Below are positions 35,764 to 48,969 of a stretch of DNA of 64,000 nt, piece after piece; the stretch's first letter is position 1, and every line of letters begins with the position of its first letter. Below the pieces are notes generated by a model. That model saw only the letters and a program-made list of their open reading frames with translations, did no database searches and had not been told where the DNA came from. Source of the stretch: Manis javanica (taxonomy: Eukaryota; Chordata; Mammalia; Pholidota; Manidae); NCBI RefSeq assembly GCF_040802235.1, contig NC_133166.1:3410001-3474000 (forward strand). Direction: 5' to 3'. The translations under genes were made by a program, and so were the position numbers.

Positions 35764-36530
35764 ATTATTAGACTGTATAAATGACTTTAACACGTTTACT
35801 GAATTCAGTCAGTAAACAAAAATCAATTTATTTCCTTATAAAAGAAGCAAACATACATTAACATTAAAAATACACTATGTAAATAAGATCAAATATGTCA
35901 AATGCTTAAGGGTAATTCTACTAAGATACATTCAGGAGGTCCAGCCAGTAAACTTTAGATGATTGAGGAAAACTTAAGAAAAGTAAGTAAATGGGTTGCT
36001 GTGACATGTTCACGGATTAGAAAATTTAGTATCGAAAAGATGTCAATTTTACACCATATGAACCACAAATTCAAGGAAACAGAATAAAATCTCATCTGTG
36101 TGTTTGTGAGGTGTGTGTGTGTATAGCTAACCAGGCTAATTCCAAAATTATGGAAATGAAGACAGTTGATAATAGCCAAGTCACTCATAAGAAGAGTAAA
36201 ATGGGAGAACCAACTCTTTTGGACATGATGCCTCACTATAAACTATAGAATTCAGACAGTGGGAAATCATTCCACAACAGATACAAAGACCAATGACACA
36301 TAATAGAGAGTCCAACACACACTCGGCCCATGGACACAGCTGAATATATAAAAGGTAGCATCTCAGAAGAGTGTGGAAAAGTGATCTAGTAAATCATATC
36401 AATTGAATTAGAAGTGACTGTTAAAAAGTTAAATCATACTTCACATTATTTATGAATAAAATTCTACATAGTTTGTAAACCTAAATATGAAATGCAATAT
36501 AACAGAGCTTTAAGGGATAATATAGATTAT
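35764..36530 (+). mobile_element. Old L1M ORF2 remnant
   Basis: L1 ORF2 blocks in order: 'cacggattagaaaatttagt', 'catatgaaccacaaattcaag', 'gatacaaagaccaatgacac' with 'atagagagtccaacacacac' (the usual 'agaatagagagtccaga' site). It may belong with the 3' end at 37490-37732. Confidence 0.75.
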
Positions 36531-36799
36531 CTTCCTCACCTTAGTATAAGAAAGTATTTTTTAATAAATTATTAGCTATAGTGGAAAACACTGATAGTTG
36601 GACTATATTGATTGGGAAGTACTCACCACCCAAAAAAAGCCATTCAGAGTGAAAGTTTTCAACAAGAAATATTTATATACACAGGATATTAATGTGCTCT
36701 AAATAAAAAAGAGAAAACTCAGAAAAAAAATTGACAAGAAACTTAAAACACTAACTTTACAAGAGGAAAATGAAGATTTCAGGGTGGAAGCTGTTGAGG

Positions 36800-37489
36800 A
36801 CAGTAAGAATGGTATTCCATCTTTAAAGGGCTAAAAAACAACTGTCAGATTAGAATGATTTAAGTAGTGAAATTATTCTGCAAACCAGAAAGTGAAATTT
36901 TAAAGTATTTTTAATTCAAACAAAAGGGAAAAATGCATCACCAGCAGATTTACAAATGAGAAATATTAAAAGAAGTTCTTTAAAGGGAAGAAAAATAATA
37001 AGATGGACATTTGGATCTACCAAAAAATGAATAGATCTCAAAATTGAAAATATGCACATTTTTCATATTTTTGAGTGTTCTTTAAAAGATATATAGCAAT
37101 TGGAAACAAAAAAATATCAGTGTATTGTAGCAACAATACAGAACAAAAGAAGGTACTTGACAAGTATTTTCTTGTCAGGGTCTCACATTTTACATAATAT
37201 GGTATAATTTATTTAATGGTATACTGCAGTAGGCAGATATTCATATTGCTAAGTCTACAGCCACAGCTAAAAAACTTAACAAGGAAGATCAGATTTAAAA
37301 AGGTAGACATATGTAAATACTAAAAGCATATGCAAGCCACCAAAAGGCAGAAAATGAAGGGAAAACAACAAACAAAAAAACATATAGCAGAGAAATAAAG
37401 CACAAATAGTGAAGCAGTAAATTTAAAACCAACCATATTTATAATTATACTATTAAAAGTATATAACAAAATGAAAAGTACATAGCAAT
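36800..37489. other. AT-rich stretch between L1 pieces
   Basis: Nothing recognised with support. It could be decayed L1 3' sequence. Confidence 0.35.
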
Positions 37490-37732
37490 CTGATTAATGC
37501 AAAGCAGAGTGGCTGGCTATAGTTAATAATACTGTATCATATATTTGAAAGTTACTCAGAAAGATCTTTAAAGTTTTAGCAACAGGAAAAAATTGGATAA
37601 CTCTATGGCCATGGATATTAACTAGATTTATTGTAGTGATTGTTTTGCAATATACACAAATACCAAATCATTATGTTAAACCTGAAACTAACAGAATGTA
37701 TGTCAATTATATCTCAATTTTAAAAAAAGAAG
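37490..37732 (+). mobile_element. L1MA/L1MB-type 3' end
   Basis: Classic tail of this L1 group: 'ggctatagttaataatactg', 'atatttgaaagttactcag', 'ttgcaatatacacaaatacc', 'aaatcattatgttaaacctg', 'gtcaattatatctcaatttt' and an A run. Confidence 0.9.
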
Positions 37733-37929
37733 ATACTGAAATTGTGAATAAAAATGCATAACCTAACATTTTTTTTGAACTGTGATACACAAAGATAGAA
37801 TGTGCATCTTTTTTAAGGAAAATATTCACCACAGGAGACTAACAGCTGAATCATGAAAGGTTTTGGTACTTAGGAAACAAATACAGGATATGTTTTCTGA
37901 CTGCAATGCAATTAGATTTCAGTTTCTTT

Positions 37930-38010
37930 ATTTTGGTTTTTTTGGCATGTGTGTTGCGGCTGGTGTTTTGGCATGTGTGTTGCAGTTGTGTTTGGTATGT
38001 GTGTTGTGTA
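37930..38010 (+). repeat. Short imperfect tandem repeat (GGCATGTGTGTTG)
   Basis: Three units of about 27-30 bp built on 'ggcatgtgtgttgc' or 'ggtatgtgtgttgtg'. Confidence 0.8.
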
Positions 38011-38229
38011 TGAGATTATTTCTGGGTGTGATGGACTAGTTCTCAATCCTGATTTTGTGATGGCTTCACTGGTATGTACATATGAAAAATGTATCAAGTT
38101 ACAAAGTTTAAATAGGTGTTCTTTTTTATGTTTACATCAATGAAGATAATTTCAATTATTAAAAAAAGATAGAAAATAACTCAGTGTAAGCCAAGAGAAT
38201 CTGTTAATAGAAGATGTGCAATACCAAAG

Positions 38230-38635
38230 GAAAACAAAATAACATACCAGAAGAATATTCCTATCTTCAAAAATGAATAAAAAGAAATTATAATGAATGA
38301 AATATGGATGTATACAACACACATGAATCTTAAAATTCTTACGCTGATCAAAAACTCCAGGATAAAAGAGAGAAACCATTCTAATAGGTTATGAATGACC
38401 TGTAGCTACAGAAATTTGATCAGTGATTCCCTGGGGCTGGTAGTGGAGGGAGGATGGACTATGAAGCTGAGCGAGGAAATTTTTGTGGATAGTGTGAATA
38501 TTCTATACCGTGATTGTGGTGATGGCTTCTCAAGTCTATATATTTGTCAGATTTCATATAGAATCTTAAATCTCAGAGAATGTATTTTAAAGGTTGTGCT
38601 TTATTGCATGCAAATTAGGCCTTAATAATGTTGCT
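38230..38635 (+). mobile_element. L1M-type (L1MC/L1ME-like) 3' end
   Basis: The blocks 'acacacatgaatcttaaaattc', 'gggctggtagtggagggagg', 'tattctataccgtgattgtgg', 'tatttgtcagatttcatatag' and 'ttattgcatgcaaattaggcc' follow the 3' UTR of older L1M families. Confidence 0.85.
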
Positions 38636-38978
38636 AATTTGAGATTAAAAATAAGAATGACATTGCATTAGGCACAAATATATCTTTAAAAACACCTGAA
38701 ATATGTAGATAAATACCACACATAATTTATATTATGTAAATGTCTTGCTAAAATTGAAATCTAAAGGTCTATATGCTACAGCATGCTGAACACAATGACC
38801 ACAACAGAGCTCTCTGGCAGTCTGGCTTGATGCTCTCCAGATATATTTCTGTTTCTATGACGTACAGTAAGCAACCTTCCCCTAGCCCTCTCTTATCTGT
38901 ACAAGACAGTGTGACTAGTTTCTACAATGGTACACGAGAATGATGTGTCTATTCTGTGTTGAGGCTCTTAAGACTAGA

Positions 38979-39314
38979 CAGTTGACCCATAAACAACACG
39001 GGTTTGAACGTCCTAAGTCCTCTTAGATGAGGGTCCTTTAATGTGAGGATTTTTTTCAATAAATATATTAGAAAAATTTTTGAAGTCATGACAATTTGAA
39101 AAGCTTTTTTTCTCTAGCTTACTTTCTTACAAGAATACAGTATACAATACATATCACATATAAAATATGTTCTGATCAATCATGTAGACTCCCAATAAGG
39201 CTTCTGGTCAACAGTAGGCTGTTAGTGAAGTTTTGGGGAGCCATAAGTTGTACACGGATTCTTGACTCAGCGGGGTTGGTGCCACTAACCCACACTTTGT
39301 CCAAGAGTCAACTG
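38979..39314 (+). mobile_element. Tigger2-type non-autonomous DNA transposon
   Basis: It starts 'cagttgacccataaacaaca' and ends 'ttgtccaagagtcaactg', which are inverted repeats of each other. The interior 'ttctctagcttactttctta', 'aagaatacagtatacaatac' and 'cttctggtcaacagtaggct' is that of the Tigger2 (TcMar) deletion derivatives. It encodes no transposase. A TA follows the right end; the left TA is decayed. Confidence 0.88.
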
Positions 39315-39848
39315 TATTTGTTCCCATATTTCCTGCCTGTATTTTATTCTCAGCTCTCTAATGCTGAAGGTTCAATGGGGAACTACGGAGAAGAGCAAAC
39401 TGGAGAACAGTGGGATTCTTAGGCAAAAGGAACTAGAGTATCAGAATGACTGACCGCAGGACTGTATACTATGTATGATACGAGTGTAAATTGCTACTTT
39501 ATTTTAGTTAGCCATTGATCTATCCTAGCTGTTCAGTTTTTAGATTTCATTTCAGGTGTTACTTAATTGAATAAAGAAATATCCAATTCACCCCCTTGAT
39601 GATGATAGAATATGGATTAGAACAGTCTACTCCAGTGGGGGATGGACATTCAGTTTGTCCCCACCTGTAAGTGACTGACACACTCATTTGATGCAAATCA
39701 TGAGTGCATTTCTTATTTGTACAGAAACATGTAGAAAGGTGACACAAATACCAAATCAGTAGTGAGTACAGTGGGCCAATGTGTGAGAGACACACTGTAG
39801 TAAAGAGAAGCAGGCTTAAAACACAAAAAAAAGAAGAAATGCAGTCTT
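39315..39848. other. Intergenic, nothing recognised
   Basis: No gene or repeat that I can name. Confidence 0.4.
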
Positions 39849-40632
39849 AGAAACACACTATCACCCTCCTACACTGTTGGTGGGAACGTAAATTGGTGGA
39901 GCCACTGCGGAAAGTGGTATGGAGGTTACTCAAAACTCTAAAAATAGAAATACCATATGACCCAGTAATTCCACTTCTAGGAATTTACCCAAAGAAAACA
40001 AAATACCTGATTCCAAAAGATATATGTACCCCTATGTTTATTGCTGTATTACTTACAATAGTCAAGATACGATGCTATTGTAATAGCAACCAAAGTGTCC
40101 ATCAATAGATGAATGGATAATGAAGATATGATATATATACACAATGTAGTATTATTCAGCCACAAAAAGAAAGAAATCCTGCTATTTGTGACAATATGGA
40201 TGGAGCTAGAGGGTATTAGGCTAACTGAAAAAAGCCAGGCAGAGAAAGACAAATGTCATATGATTTCACTTATTTGTGAAATCCAAAAACAAAACAAAAC
40301 AAAATGAACAAAACAACAGTAGACTCCTAGACACTGAGTGACTGGGGGTTACCATGTGGGAGGGCTTAGAGTGGGTGGGTGGAGAGGAGGAGGGGGATAA
40401 AGGGACACAACAATTCTCAGTCATAATATAAATTGGTCATGGAGATCGTAGCACAGCATAGAGAATGTAAACAATGATTCTGTAACATCTTCCTATGTTG
40501 ACAGATAGTAATCACGCTAGTGGGGGTGAGGATTTAATAATGTAGGTAACTATTGAACCACTGTGTTCTAAACTTGAAACCAAAAAAAGGTTGTATATCA
40601 ACTATACTTCAAGAAAAAAAAAAGAAACACAC
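39849..40632 (+). mobile_element. 5'-truncated L1 with target-site duplication
   Basis: The L1 body runs from about 39859 ('tcaccctcctacactgttgg', ORF2 C-terminal Cys region) through ORF2 and the 3' UTR to an A run ending at 40622. Direct repeats 'agaaacacac' flank it at 39849-39858 and 40623-40632. The copy is moderately old and carries a broken ORF2 end. Confidence 0.93.
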
Positions 40633-42945
40633 GGTCCTATGGTCAAAGAACCCCCAAACAGGAAGAAATAAATATAATTAGTGGATAATGTAGAAGTAGA
40701 TGCTGGGTTTGCAACATTATGTGTGATAGTTTTATCTACATACCTGCCTGGAAGTAGCTGAAATGGAAAAGGAATTTTACAGGAAAGTTCCTTTATTTTT
40801 TCTTTTTCTGTGTTAAATAATATTATTTAAATGCTTACTTTTGAAGTGGCTTACATTGGATTCGGCTTCTTCATGCCTACTTAGACACCAGTAACATGAA
40901 TAAAACCATCTAGATTTTTGCTAGCAGGCATGATGTGTTTCAATTTCCACAAAAGTCCATCTTGGAAGAGGGCATTCCACTTCTATAAAAGGATCTCACC
41001 ACCCCATATATTTAAGAGACTAAGCATACCATGTTCATGTGAAAATATGTGACATGTTTTTTGGAAGGTGTGAATGATCTAAATCTGGATGAATTATGGG
41101 AATAACAAGAAGGAAGATAAGTTCACACAAATTATGAAGAGCCTGAAACACAATAAATAGAAATATTTTTAATGTTCTCCTGAAAAGTAATACTAGACAA
41201 TTAAGAGTATTTCCACACCAAGGACCTCCCCCATATTGGGGTGGGCGTGGGGGACTTTATGCCAAGAAGGGGCTAAAGAGAAGGACAATTTATCTACAGA
41301 GAAAATAGTTTAAAATAATAAACTCAGACTGCCAAACAGAATTAGTCTTCTAGAAATTAAATTGTTACACATGAGAAGATGTCCCCCAGGATGAACTTGG
41401 CTAGGTCCTGTATAAGAACAGCCAATATCTGGAGCCAACAAGAATATTATAGAATTACAGTGACTTCTTGACACAAAGGAAGATTTTTAAAAGTTTATGG
41501 GTTAAAAAACTGTACTCACATAGATAGCTTCATGCAAATCCATAAAGGTAAGCTAAATTGTGTTAGACTATTTTATTTAAGGATAGCTTTAAATACGAAG
41601 ATCAATATAAGAACAAAACAGAAAAACATGAAATTCTAAGGTGATTATTGAAAATGAGTTAACTTCTTAAGAAATCTCATGTACTTCTGAACTTTCTTAA
41701 TTATAAAATAAGATACATGTCAAATGATGGTAATATTTACAATAAAATGGCTCACTTAAGGTAATTTTGAAAACTAGTACTATTGGAAACAGAAACATCA
41801 AAGAATATTTGCTCAGTATTATTTGTCAAGATATTAAGGTAAAAGTAGCAGCTAATGGGGCTATAGGTAGAGACTTGATGAGCTAGGAAAACAAAATATA
41901 GGCAGTAGACTGGATGAGTTAGGAAAACAAAAGATTTCTGTTGGTAAGCTAGAGAACAAATCTTAATAAAGGGTAATGGAAATTGACAACCGGTGTGGAC
42001 TGTGTGATATTGGATGACATTAATATGAAGTGAAGCAAAACAGTATGTGGTTGTGTGTGTATGTGTGTGTGGTTGTGTTGTGGTGTTTTTATCAGTCCCA
42101 TTCGTTTGCTCCAGCCATTTGCATGTCCAGAGTAAGTAATAACTTGGTTTTATCGAAGCTACACTGTATTAGGCACAATTATGAAAGAAAAATAGAATAA
42201 GAGAGCTGTGGTTGGCTGCAAGGGAATTATATGACAATGGATGATAGCGCTCACATAAGGAGGAAAATATGATGAAGTTCTTGATGAGTTAAAGGTTAAT
42301 TGATATTTATCATACACTATATGAGTGTTAATAGGAAAGTTATTAATATGATGGCATTAATGCTGTTTATATTTAGCATCAGTGATAGGAGAAATACATA
42401 AAGTAGAATAATATTGATTGATTCATTTCCTCAGCAGCAAAGAATTATTTTAAGAAAATTGATTCTCACTGGAATATAAATGGGAGGACTTAAAACTTAT
42501 TTTGAATGTGAATTAAGCAAAACTGTTAAGGGAAAAGCTTTGAATGAAAGAAGATGGAATGAACAATCAATACAGAAAAAAAAAATTAATCCGGACAAAA
42601 ATAATAGAAAAAGCCTATATCATAATTTCACTCCAGATATTATTCCCACACAATAAGCTCTGAATGACAATGTACACTTCTCATTATCCCTGATATCATT
42701 AAATCCAAGTATAAATACATATACTAGCATTTTATTTCTTTAATCATATTTCTTGAATTTTAACTGCCCATCAGTTCATTTTTGAAGTTTCAAATCTCGT
42801 TTCCAAAACACAGAGCAAAGTAATGGTGGAAATAATTTAAGAGATTATATAAATGCACTCACGCGTCTAATCCACCTAACAATAGGAAAATGCATTTATA
42901 TCAAACATTAATTAATTAACCATCTTGACTTTACTATATCTGCAG
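40633..42945. other. Upstream region of OR10AG1, splice acceptor at its end
   Basis: About 2.3 kb of AT-rich non-coding DNA with a (TG)-rich stretch at 42050-42085. It ends 'ctttactatatctgcag' directly before the ATG, a good splice acceptor. A short block near 41195 ('agacaattaagagtatttcc') resembles 14806-14825. Confidence 0.5.
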
Positions 42946-43893
42946 ATGGAGAACAAATTAACAGAAAAACCCAATATCACTGCCACGGTGGAATTTATTC
43001 TCCTAGGGTTTTCTGATGTTCCTAATCTCCAATGGATCCTTTTCGGGATATTTTTAGTCATCTATCTGACTATCCTGATGTGCAATGGCATCATAATTTT
43101 GATAACAAGAATTGATCCTGCTCTCCAGATCCCTATGTATTTTTTTCTGAGCACTTTTTCTTTTTTAGAAATCTGTTATGTAAGCGTCACTGTCCCAAGA
43201 ATGCTCGTGGACCTACTAACCCAGAAAGGAAACATTTCTTTCTTTGCCTGTGCTACACAAATGTGTTTTGTCCTGATGTTTGGAGGCTCAGAGTGTCTCC
43301 TCCTGGCCGTGATGGCCTATGACCGCTACGTAGCCATCTGTAGCCCTCTGCACTACCCTCTAGTCATGAACCACAGGGTCTGCATCCAACTGGTGGTCGC
43401 CTCCTGGATCGGTGGAGTTCCAGTTGTAATTGGGCAGACCTGTCAGATTTTCTCTCTGCCCTTTTGTGGGTCTAACACAATTAACCATTTCTTCTGTGAC
43501 CTTCCCCCGGTCCTCAAGCTTGCCTGTGGGAACACATTTGTGAATGAGATAGCAGTCTATGTAGTTGCTGTGGTATTTATCACGATTCCGTTTTTGTTGA
43601 TTGTTATCTCCTATGGTAAAATTATCTCCAACATTCTGAGATTGTCATCAGCCGGAGGGAGGGCTAAAGCTTTCTCTACCTGCTCTTCTCACCTGGTAGT
43701 TGTAGTCTTATTCTACGGAACAGCTACTGTCACTTATTTACAACCCAAACCAAATCAATCTGCAGAAATTGGGAAACTGGTCTCTCTTTTCTATACTGTT
43801 TTGATCCCAACATTGAATCCCATTATATATACTTTAAGGAACAAAGAAATCATGTTAGCCCTGAGAAAACTGGTAACTAAGTTATTAATATGA
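42946..43893 (+). CDS. OR10AG1: Olfactory receptor OR10AG1
   Basis: This is an intact 315-residue class II odorant receptor, predicted to be a Golf-coupled GPCR of olfactory cilia. It follows remembered human OR10AG1 closely: VEFILLGFSDVPNLQWILF, LTQKGNISFFACATQMCF, VVIGQTCQIFSLPFCG, LKLACGNTFVNEI and YLQPKPNQSAEIGKL. The N-glycosylation site is NIT at 10-12, [10 protein letters not shown] is intact (DRY at 126-128), FSTCSSHL precedes TM6 and NPIIYTLRNKE closes TM7. The reading frame is open upstream, but through a TTG and the splice acceptor, so the ATG at 42946 after 'ctgcag' is the likely start. The sequence shows no damage. Confidence 0.93.
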   Translation: MENKLTEKPNITATVEFILLGFSDVPNLQWILFGIFLVIYLTILMCNGIIILITRIDPALQIPMYFFLSTFSFLEICYVSVTVPRMLVDLLTQKGNISFFACATQMCFVLMFGGSECLLLAVMAYDRYVAICSPLHYPLVMNHRVCIQLVVASWIGGVPVVIGQTCQIFSLPFCGSNTINHFFCDLPPVLKLACGNTFVNEIAVYVVAVVFITIPFLLIVISYGKIISNILRLSSAGGRAKAFSTCSSHLVVVVLFYGTATVTYLQPKPNQSAEIGKLVSLFYTVLIPTLNPIIYTLRNKEIMLALRKLVTKLLI

Positions 43894-44565
43894 CTCTACT
43901 GCTGGCAGTCACTACAAGAATGCTTATATGTTTGTCATGTAGATACAACAGAAAAAAAAATCTTCTGGTTTTGCTCCTATTTTCCTAAATAATATTATCA
44001 TCATAGCAGCTTCACATTATATTAAGGGACCTTAGTTTCATAGGGTTAAATTAAGGGTTTCTGAGCAATCGATGCACATATTATCTCAACTGTTAGGATC
44101 TCATTTGAAGATCTATCTTTCTTCTCAATGTGAACCAGTGAGTTAAGAAATTGCCAGAGCAATACAATGATAGTTACTGAGAATGCACTACAACCAGGGA
44201 TTTGGGTCATGCTTGGTGATAAATTTTCTTTAACCTTCCCACTCCTTCAGATATATTTGCTGCCCTTCTCAGTACAGCAGCAAATGATTGGATTTAGAAA
44301 ATGAGAAAAAAACGGCAGCAGCTAAGATGGTGGAAGCAGGAGAATCTTAGGGTTTTCTTCTCATTTCTCTTTGTTTCATCTCTTGTATCATCTGTGTTGC
44401 TTTAAGTCTACAAATCCTCAGGGTGTCCCCTCCTCCATTATTCCAGAATTTTCTGTTCTCTGTTACCATGATGGCTTCCCCTTGTAGCTTCATGTTTTGC
44501 TTTGGTAATATCTATTCAGTGTTAAAAGTTTCTGGTTTTTCATGATAAACTATCCATACCAATGT
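43894..44565. other. 3' flank of OR10AG1
   Basis: Non-coding DNA. No supported feature. Confidence 0.4.
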
Positions 44566-45005
44566 GTAGGAGGTCGAATGCTGGCCCCTCTAAAATATAT
44601 ATCCAGATATATTATATCATATATATATATATATATATATCCAGATATAACTACAAGTGTGACCTTATTTTGAAAACAAAGGCTTTTACAGATGTAATTA
44701 AGTTAAGGAAAGGAGACCATTCTGGTGTAAGGTGAGCCCTAAATCCTCTGCCAGTGTCCTTGTCAGAAAGAAAGGCAGAGGGAGTTACAAAACAGACACA
44801 GAGACACAGAGAAGACGATCATGTGAAGACAGAGGCAGAGGTTGGAGTAATGCAGCCAAGAGCCAAGGAAGGTCACGAGCCACCGAAAGCTGGAAAAAGC
44901 CAGGGATGCTTTGCCCCCAGAGCCTTCAGAGGGAGTGAGACCCGGCCGGCACTGCGTTCCTTCCCGACTCTGGGTTCTAGAGCTGTGAGATACTAAATAA
45001 TTCTG
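44566..45005 (+). mobile_element. MLT1-like LTR (ERVL-MaLR), fossil
   Basis: The blocks 'aagtgtgaccttattttgaa', 'acagatgtaattaagttaagg', 'gagacacagagaagacgatc', 'gacagaggcagaggttggag' and 'gagccttcagagggagtgag' match the layout of MaLR-type LTRs. A later (AT)n microsatellite (44619-44640) lies inside. It is an old solo LTR with no internal sequence. Confidence 0.7.
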
Positions 45006-45869
45006 ATCTAGCCTTTAGATTTTTATTTGCAGTTTGGATTTATTACAAAGATGATGTAACATGTAAATCACAACAAATACTAAATTTTTATTCAGAAAAC
45101 AAATAACTAGATAGCAACTAAAATTCCTGTATTTCTCCCTTTCTTATTCCTACTAAATGCCTTAAAGAATATTTAGCATCTAGTAAAGAAATTTCAGTAT
45201 CAGCCAAATCATCTGTGGATACTTTGAAGATAATAGAAAAGGATACAGTTAAAAATAAATCACTCTCAGTGATTATTGAATGATAGTAAATGAAACAACC
45301 CTCAAATTTTGAAAAGGAAGGAAAGAAAAAAATGTCAAGTACTGAATCAATGAAGTGATTCTCAGTATTCAACAAATCAGAAAGGTAATTTACAATATTA
45401 AAAATTACATGCATGTTGACAAATATGATAGAAAAGAATTGAATGGGTATGATTATCAGATATCATATAACTGTACAAGAAATATCTCTTTCTCAGTGCC
45501 AAAAAATATGTACAAAAATGTTTTCACTTACTTGCTGGCAACATAATTTAAACAAATTGAAAAACAACAGTTTTAAGGAAGCAAAACTCTAAATTCATTT
45601 AAAAAACATTAAAAATGTTGGAAATTAAAGCACTTAATAAAGCTTATATAAAAAAATTAAGTTGAGATTAACCAAGTAGATTGGAAACCACAGCAGGTAT
45701 TGTAGGGGTTTTTTTTCCCCTCTGATATATTTCAGATTTACAATATTTGTATTTAACATAGACTGAAGATATACCTTGAAATGCAACTATATGACTGATG
45801 GCCAAAAAACAGTAATTAATTAATATTCCATCCAGAGTCGTGTTAGTTAAAAAAATAGATGACCATAAT
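45006..45869. other. Intergenic, nothing recognised
   Basis: AT-rich DNA. Short open frames have no recognisable content. Confidence 0.4.
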
Positions 45870-46054
45870 TAAAGCATGCATGGTAGTGACTCTGTAGCAT
45901 CTTTCTATGCTGAATGGCAGTGACCGGAGTACGGTGTAGGGGGGACTTGATAATATGGGTGAATGTAGTAACCACAATGTTGATCGTATGAAACCTTCAT
46001 AAAAGTGTATATCAGTGATACCTTAATAAAAAATTAAATAAAATAAAGCATGCA
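45870..46054 (+). mobile_element. Short 5'-truncated L1 3' end with target-site duplication
   Basis: The segment 45881-46043 is an L1 3' UTR tail ('gcatctttctatgctgaatg', 'gtaggggggacttgataata', 'gtatatcagtgataccttaa') ending in an A-rich run. Direct repeats 'taaagcatgca' flank it at 45870-45880 and 46044-46054. Confidence 0.88.
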
Positions 46055-48088
46055 CATGCTATGGTGAGAAAAATCTAATGCTTCTACACTCCAAAGGCCA
46101 GGTGGAATGATAATTAGGGGAGTAACATTGAACAGGATCTGCAAATTTTGAGTTTAACTCTTCTCCAGTGACTATTTGTGGACAATTTGTGATCTTGGGT
46201 CTCAAGAGCATCCTTGCTCCCTGCCAAGATCTGGTGTGGGTAGGAGAGTGGCTGACCAGGGGATCCAAATGCCATAGGGTGACTGTCATTCTATAGGGTG
46301 ACAGCTTTGGTCAAAATGCCTGGAAAAATGAATTCGAATGAGTGGTAAAAAGAAGTATAAGATTAAATATTGAGGTGATATATGGAAAAGAAATAAATCC
46401 AGTAGAATAAAAGGGTTGTTTTTACTTAAAGAGAAACTTGGTATTTTGAAACAGATTTCAGAATGAGAGGAAAAATATCAATTTCTTATTAAAAGAGAAG
46501 TTGCTTACATATATATGTAGAAACATATATACTTAAATGGTTCTACTGAGGGGAAAAAGCAGCATAACTAAATCTAGAAGAGAAAGAAAGAATTATTTCA
46601 TGTCAATGGAATTTTTGCCTTGATATCCTTTATTTTAGAACCCAGTAAAACTCTAAGAATCAAGAGTCAACAGATTAAAGAAGTCTTTAAGCTGAAACAT
46701 TTAAAGAAGTTTTTAAGCTGAAAATCAGCACTCATATTAAAACTAACCTTTGGATTTCTCATATTCATCATGATGGAGGGAATTGGAAAAAAATGGATAT
46801 TGAAACACTTTGAAGATCATAGAATCCTACATAAGTACAGTATGTTTGTGTTGATACTCTATCAGGTAAGTAAATAACAGAAACTTATTTGGACCAAATT
46901 CCTTTTAATAAGCTAAACACTAGTTTATTCATATATGTTTCTATGACTCAATACAGAAAAAGGTGATGCTGTATTAAGGGAGATTATGTCTATGAATTTC
47001 TCCTAAAGCATATCACTTCCTAGAAGTGATTTTCTTATTAAGAATGGTAAAAATTAACCTTTCTGACTATTAAAATAATTAAAATAAATAAATGAATATT
47101 AAATTACCATTCTAGTTATTAAAATAATAATATATAAATGTGGGATTTCTCATTTATTAGTTATCTTTTGATTATTTTTCCCTCTTAGGATGGTTCTTTA
47201 TATCTTAAAAAGAGAACTAAAAACTTTAAGCTAACACTTCAGTATGTACTTTATGGGCAACTGTCTACAAATTATAATAATTTAGAGTAGTCAATTTAGA
47301 TTTCATGTACTTCATCTCAGTTATATGATTAAAATGAGAATTATAAAATGATTTTTATCTAATCACAGAAATTGAGACACTTCACGTTATATGAACTAGG
47401 CAGAGTTCCTGAAATCATACACTCTATGCAAGTTATTCTGTAAGATCATTTAATTGTTAATTAATTAACTAACTGAAAAGTATTTATCAAGTGTCTGCTG
47501 CATGATGGGATATCATGATTGAAAGATCTTGAAATTAATGCCTGGTGATGTTTATTTGATTTTGAGAGATAAATAAAACAGGAATAAAATTTCAAAGCCA
47601 AGTTCATGCAGAATCAGTATGAGCTAGGAGTGCTAATAGGTAAGGAAAGGCACATGGTATGCTTGCAAACAGCTACATGGAAGAATTGAATTACCAAAAA
47701 CCCACAATTTAAAATTTATGGCAAGCATTCTAGTGGGAATTGTGACAGACATAAAAGTTTCTGCTGTACGATTCAGTTTGCTAATATAGAGAGTGAAAAA
47801 GAATCACCTTTTTGTGTCTACAAACAAAAAAAATGAAAATACACATGCATGTATACAGAACCCTTCATATACATTAAAAGGCAAACCTACAGTTGAATGT
47901 TAGTTATGTTAATGTGTTTAGAATTTAACATAGATTCACCATCGGATTCTGTTTTGCTCTTTGATGCTAGAATATAAAATGCTGGAATTTAATGAAGATA
48001 AAACATTTTATATACTAACTCTTCAACCTCCTCTAGTCTATAGAAAATAAACCAAAAGGATAAATGACTAATTTCACCATTTTCACAG
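46055..48088. other. Intergenic AT-rich DNA upstream of an OR pseudogene
   Basis: No gene seen. A patch at 46070-46300 is GC-richer but unassigned. The end 'accattttcacag' before 48089 keeps the splice-acceptor form of the intact OR10-type genes. Confidence 0.45.
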
Positions 48089-48930
48089 ATGGAACTCTAA
48101 AAAAAGCCAACCAGAAGCAAACCTCACTTCAATGGTGGAATTTGTTTTGGGGGGATTTTCTTGTATTCCCAATCTCTCAATGATTCTTTTGTGATATTTT
48201 TCTTGTCTGGGTGATAATCCTGGCAGAAAATGGCATCATTATTCACAAAACCAGAGTGGAACCAGGCTCTCCAAATTTCCATACATTTTCCCCTCATTAA
48301 TTTTTCCTTCCTGGAAATTTGTTATGAGTTTTTAACTCTTTGTAGAATACTCATCAATCTTTGGACTCAGAAAAGAAATGTTTCTTTGTTTGCCTGTGCT
48401 ACAAAATGTATTATATCTTGATGCTTGGACATACAGAATGCTTTCTCCTGACAGCTATAGTCTATGACCACTGCATGGCCATTTGTAACATTTCACGCTA
48501 CCCTCTGGCTGTGAACCGCAAGTTCTGGATCCAGCTAATGATCACTGACTTTTTGATCATGGGAATTCTGTCAAGATAAGACAAGACATGCCAGATTTTC
48601 TCTGTGCTGTTTCGTGGCTCCCACCAAATCAATCACTTCTGTGACATCCCCCCACCAGTGCTCAAGCTGGCCAGTAGGGACACTTCCCTGAATGAGAGGT
48701 TGGCCTTCACATCACTCTGATGTGCGTTATGATCTCTTTTCTGTTGATACGTAGCTCCTACGGTAAAACCATTTCCACCATCCTGAGGCTGCCATTGGCA
48801 ACAGGATAAGCCAAAGCTTTCTCCACCTGTTCGTCCCACATCACTGCTTTGACTTTGTTGTGTAGATCAAGAATCTTCACATATTTATGACCCATATCGA
48901 AACAACCAAACATTCCTTTCCAGAACAGAT
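48089..48930 (+). pseudogene. OR10AG1-like olfactory receptor pseudogene
   Basis: Starting at ATG 48089 after 'cattttcacag', the sequence keeps OR10 order in scattered frames: VEFVLGG, ENGIII, INFSFLEICYEFLTLCRILINLWTQKR, LFACAT, LGHTECFLLTA, YDHCMAICN, the 'cagattttctctgtgctgtttcgtggctc' region (TM5 side), FCDIPP and FSTCSS. It has many frameshifts and stops (for example TAA at codon 4, TAA at 48578 and others). PMYFF is lost. Homology ends at about 48930, so TM7 with NPxxY is missing; a probable solo LTR follows. It is dead and older in decay than the pseudogene at 13375. Confidence 0.9.
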
Positions 48931-48969
48931 ACATTTTATTTTAAATTAAAGTTCCTTAAGAAACAGCCA

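Larger units (their letters stand above)
33070..36800. repeat. Segmental duplication unit 2 (partial)
   Basis: Bases 33070-33960 match 23070-23965, and 35764-36055 match 23967-24270. Parts at 36395-36790 match 49960-50390 of unit 3. The intervening 33960-35763 is missing from unit 1; a piece near 33985-34050 seems shared with unit 3 (49795-49850), which suggests that unit 1 lost it. Confidence 0.75.
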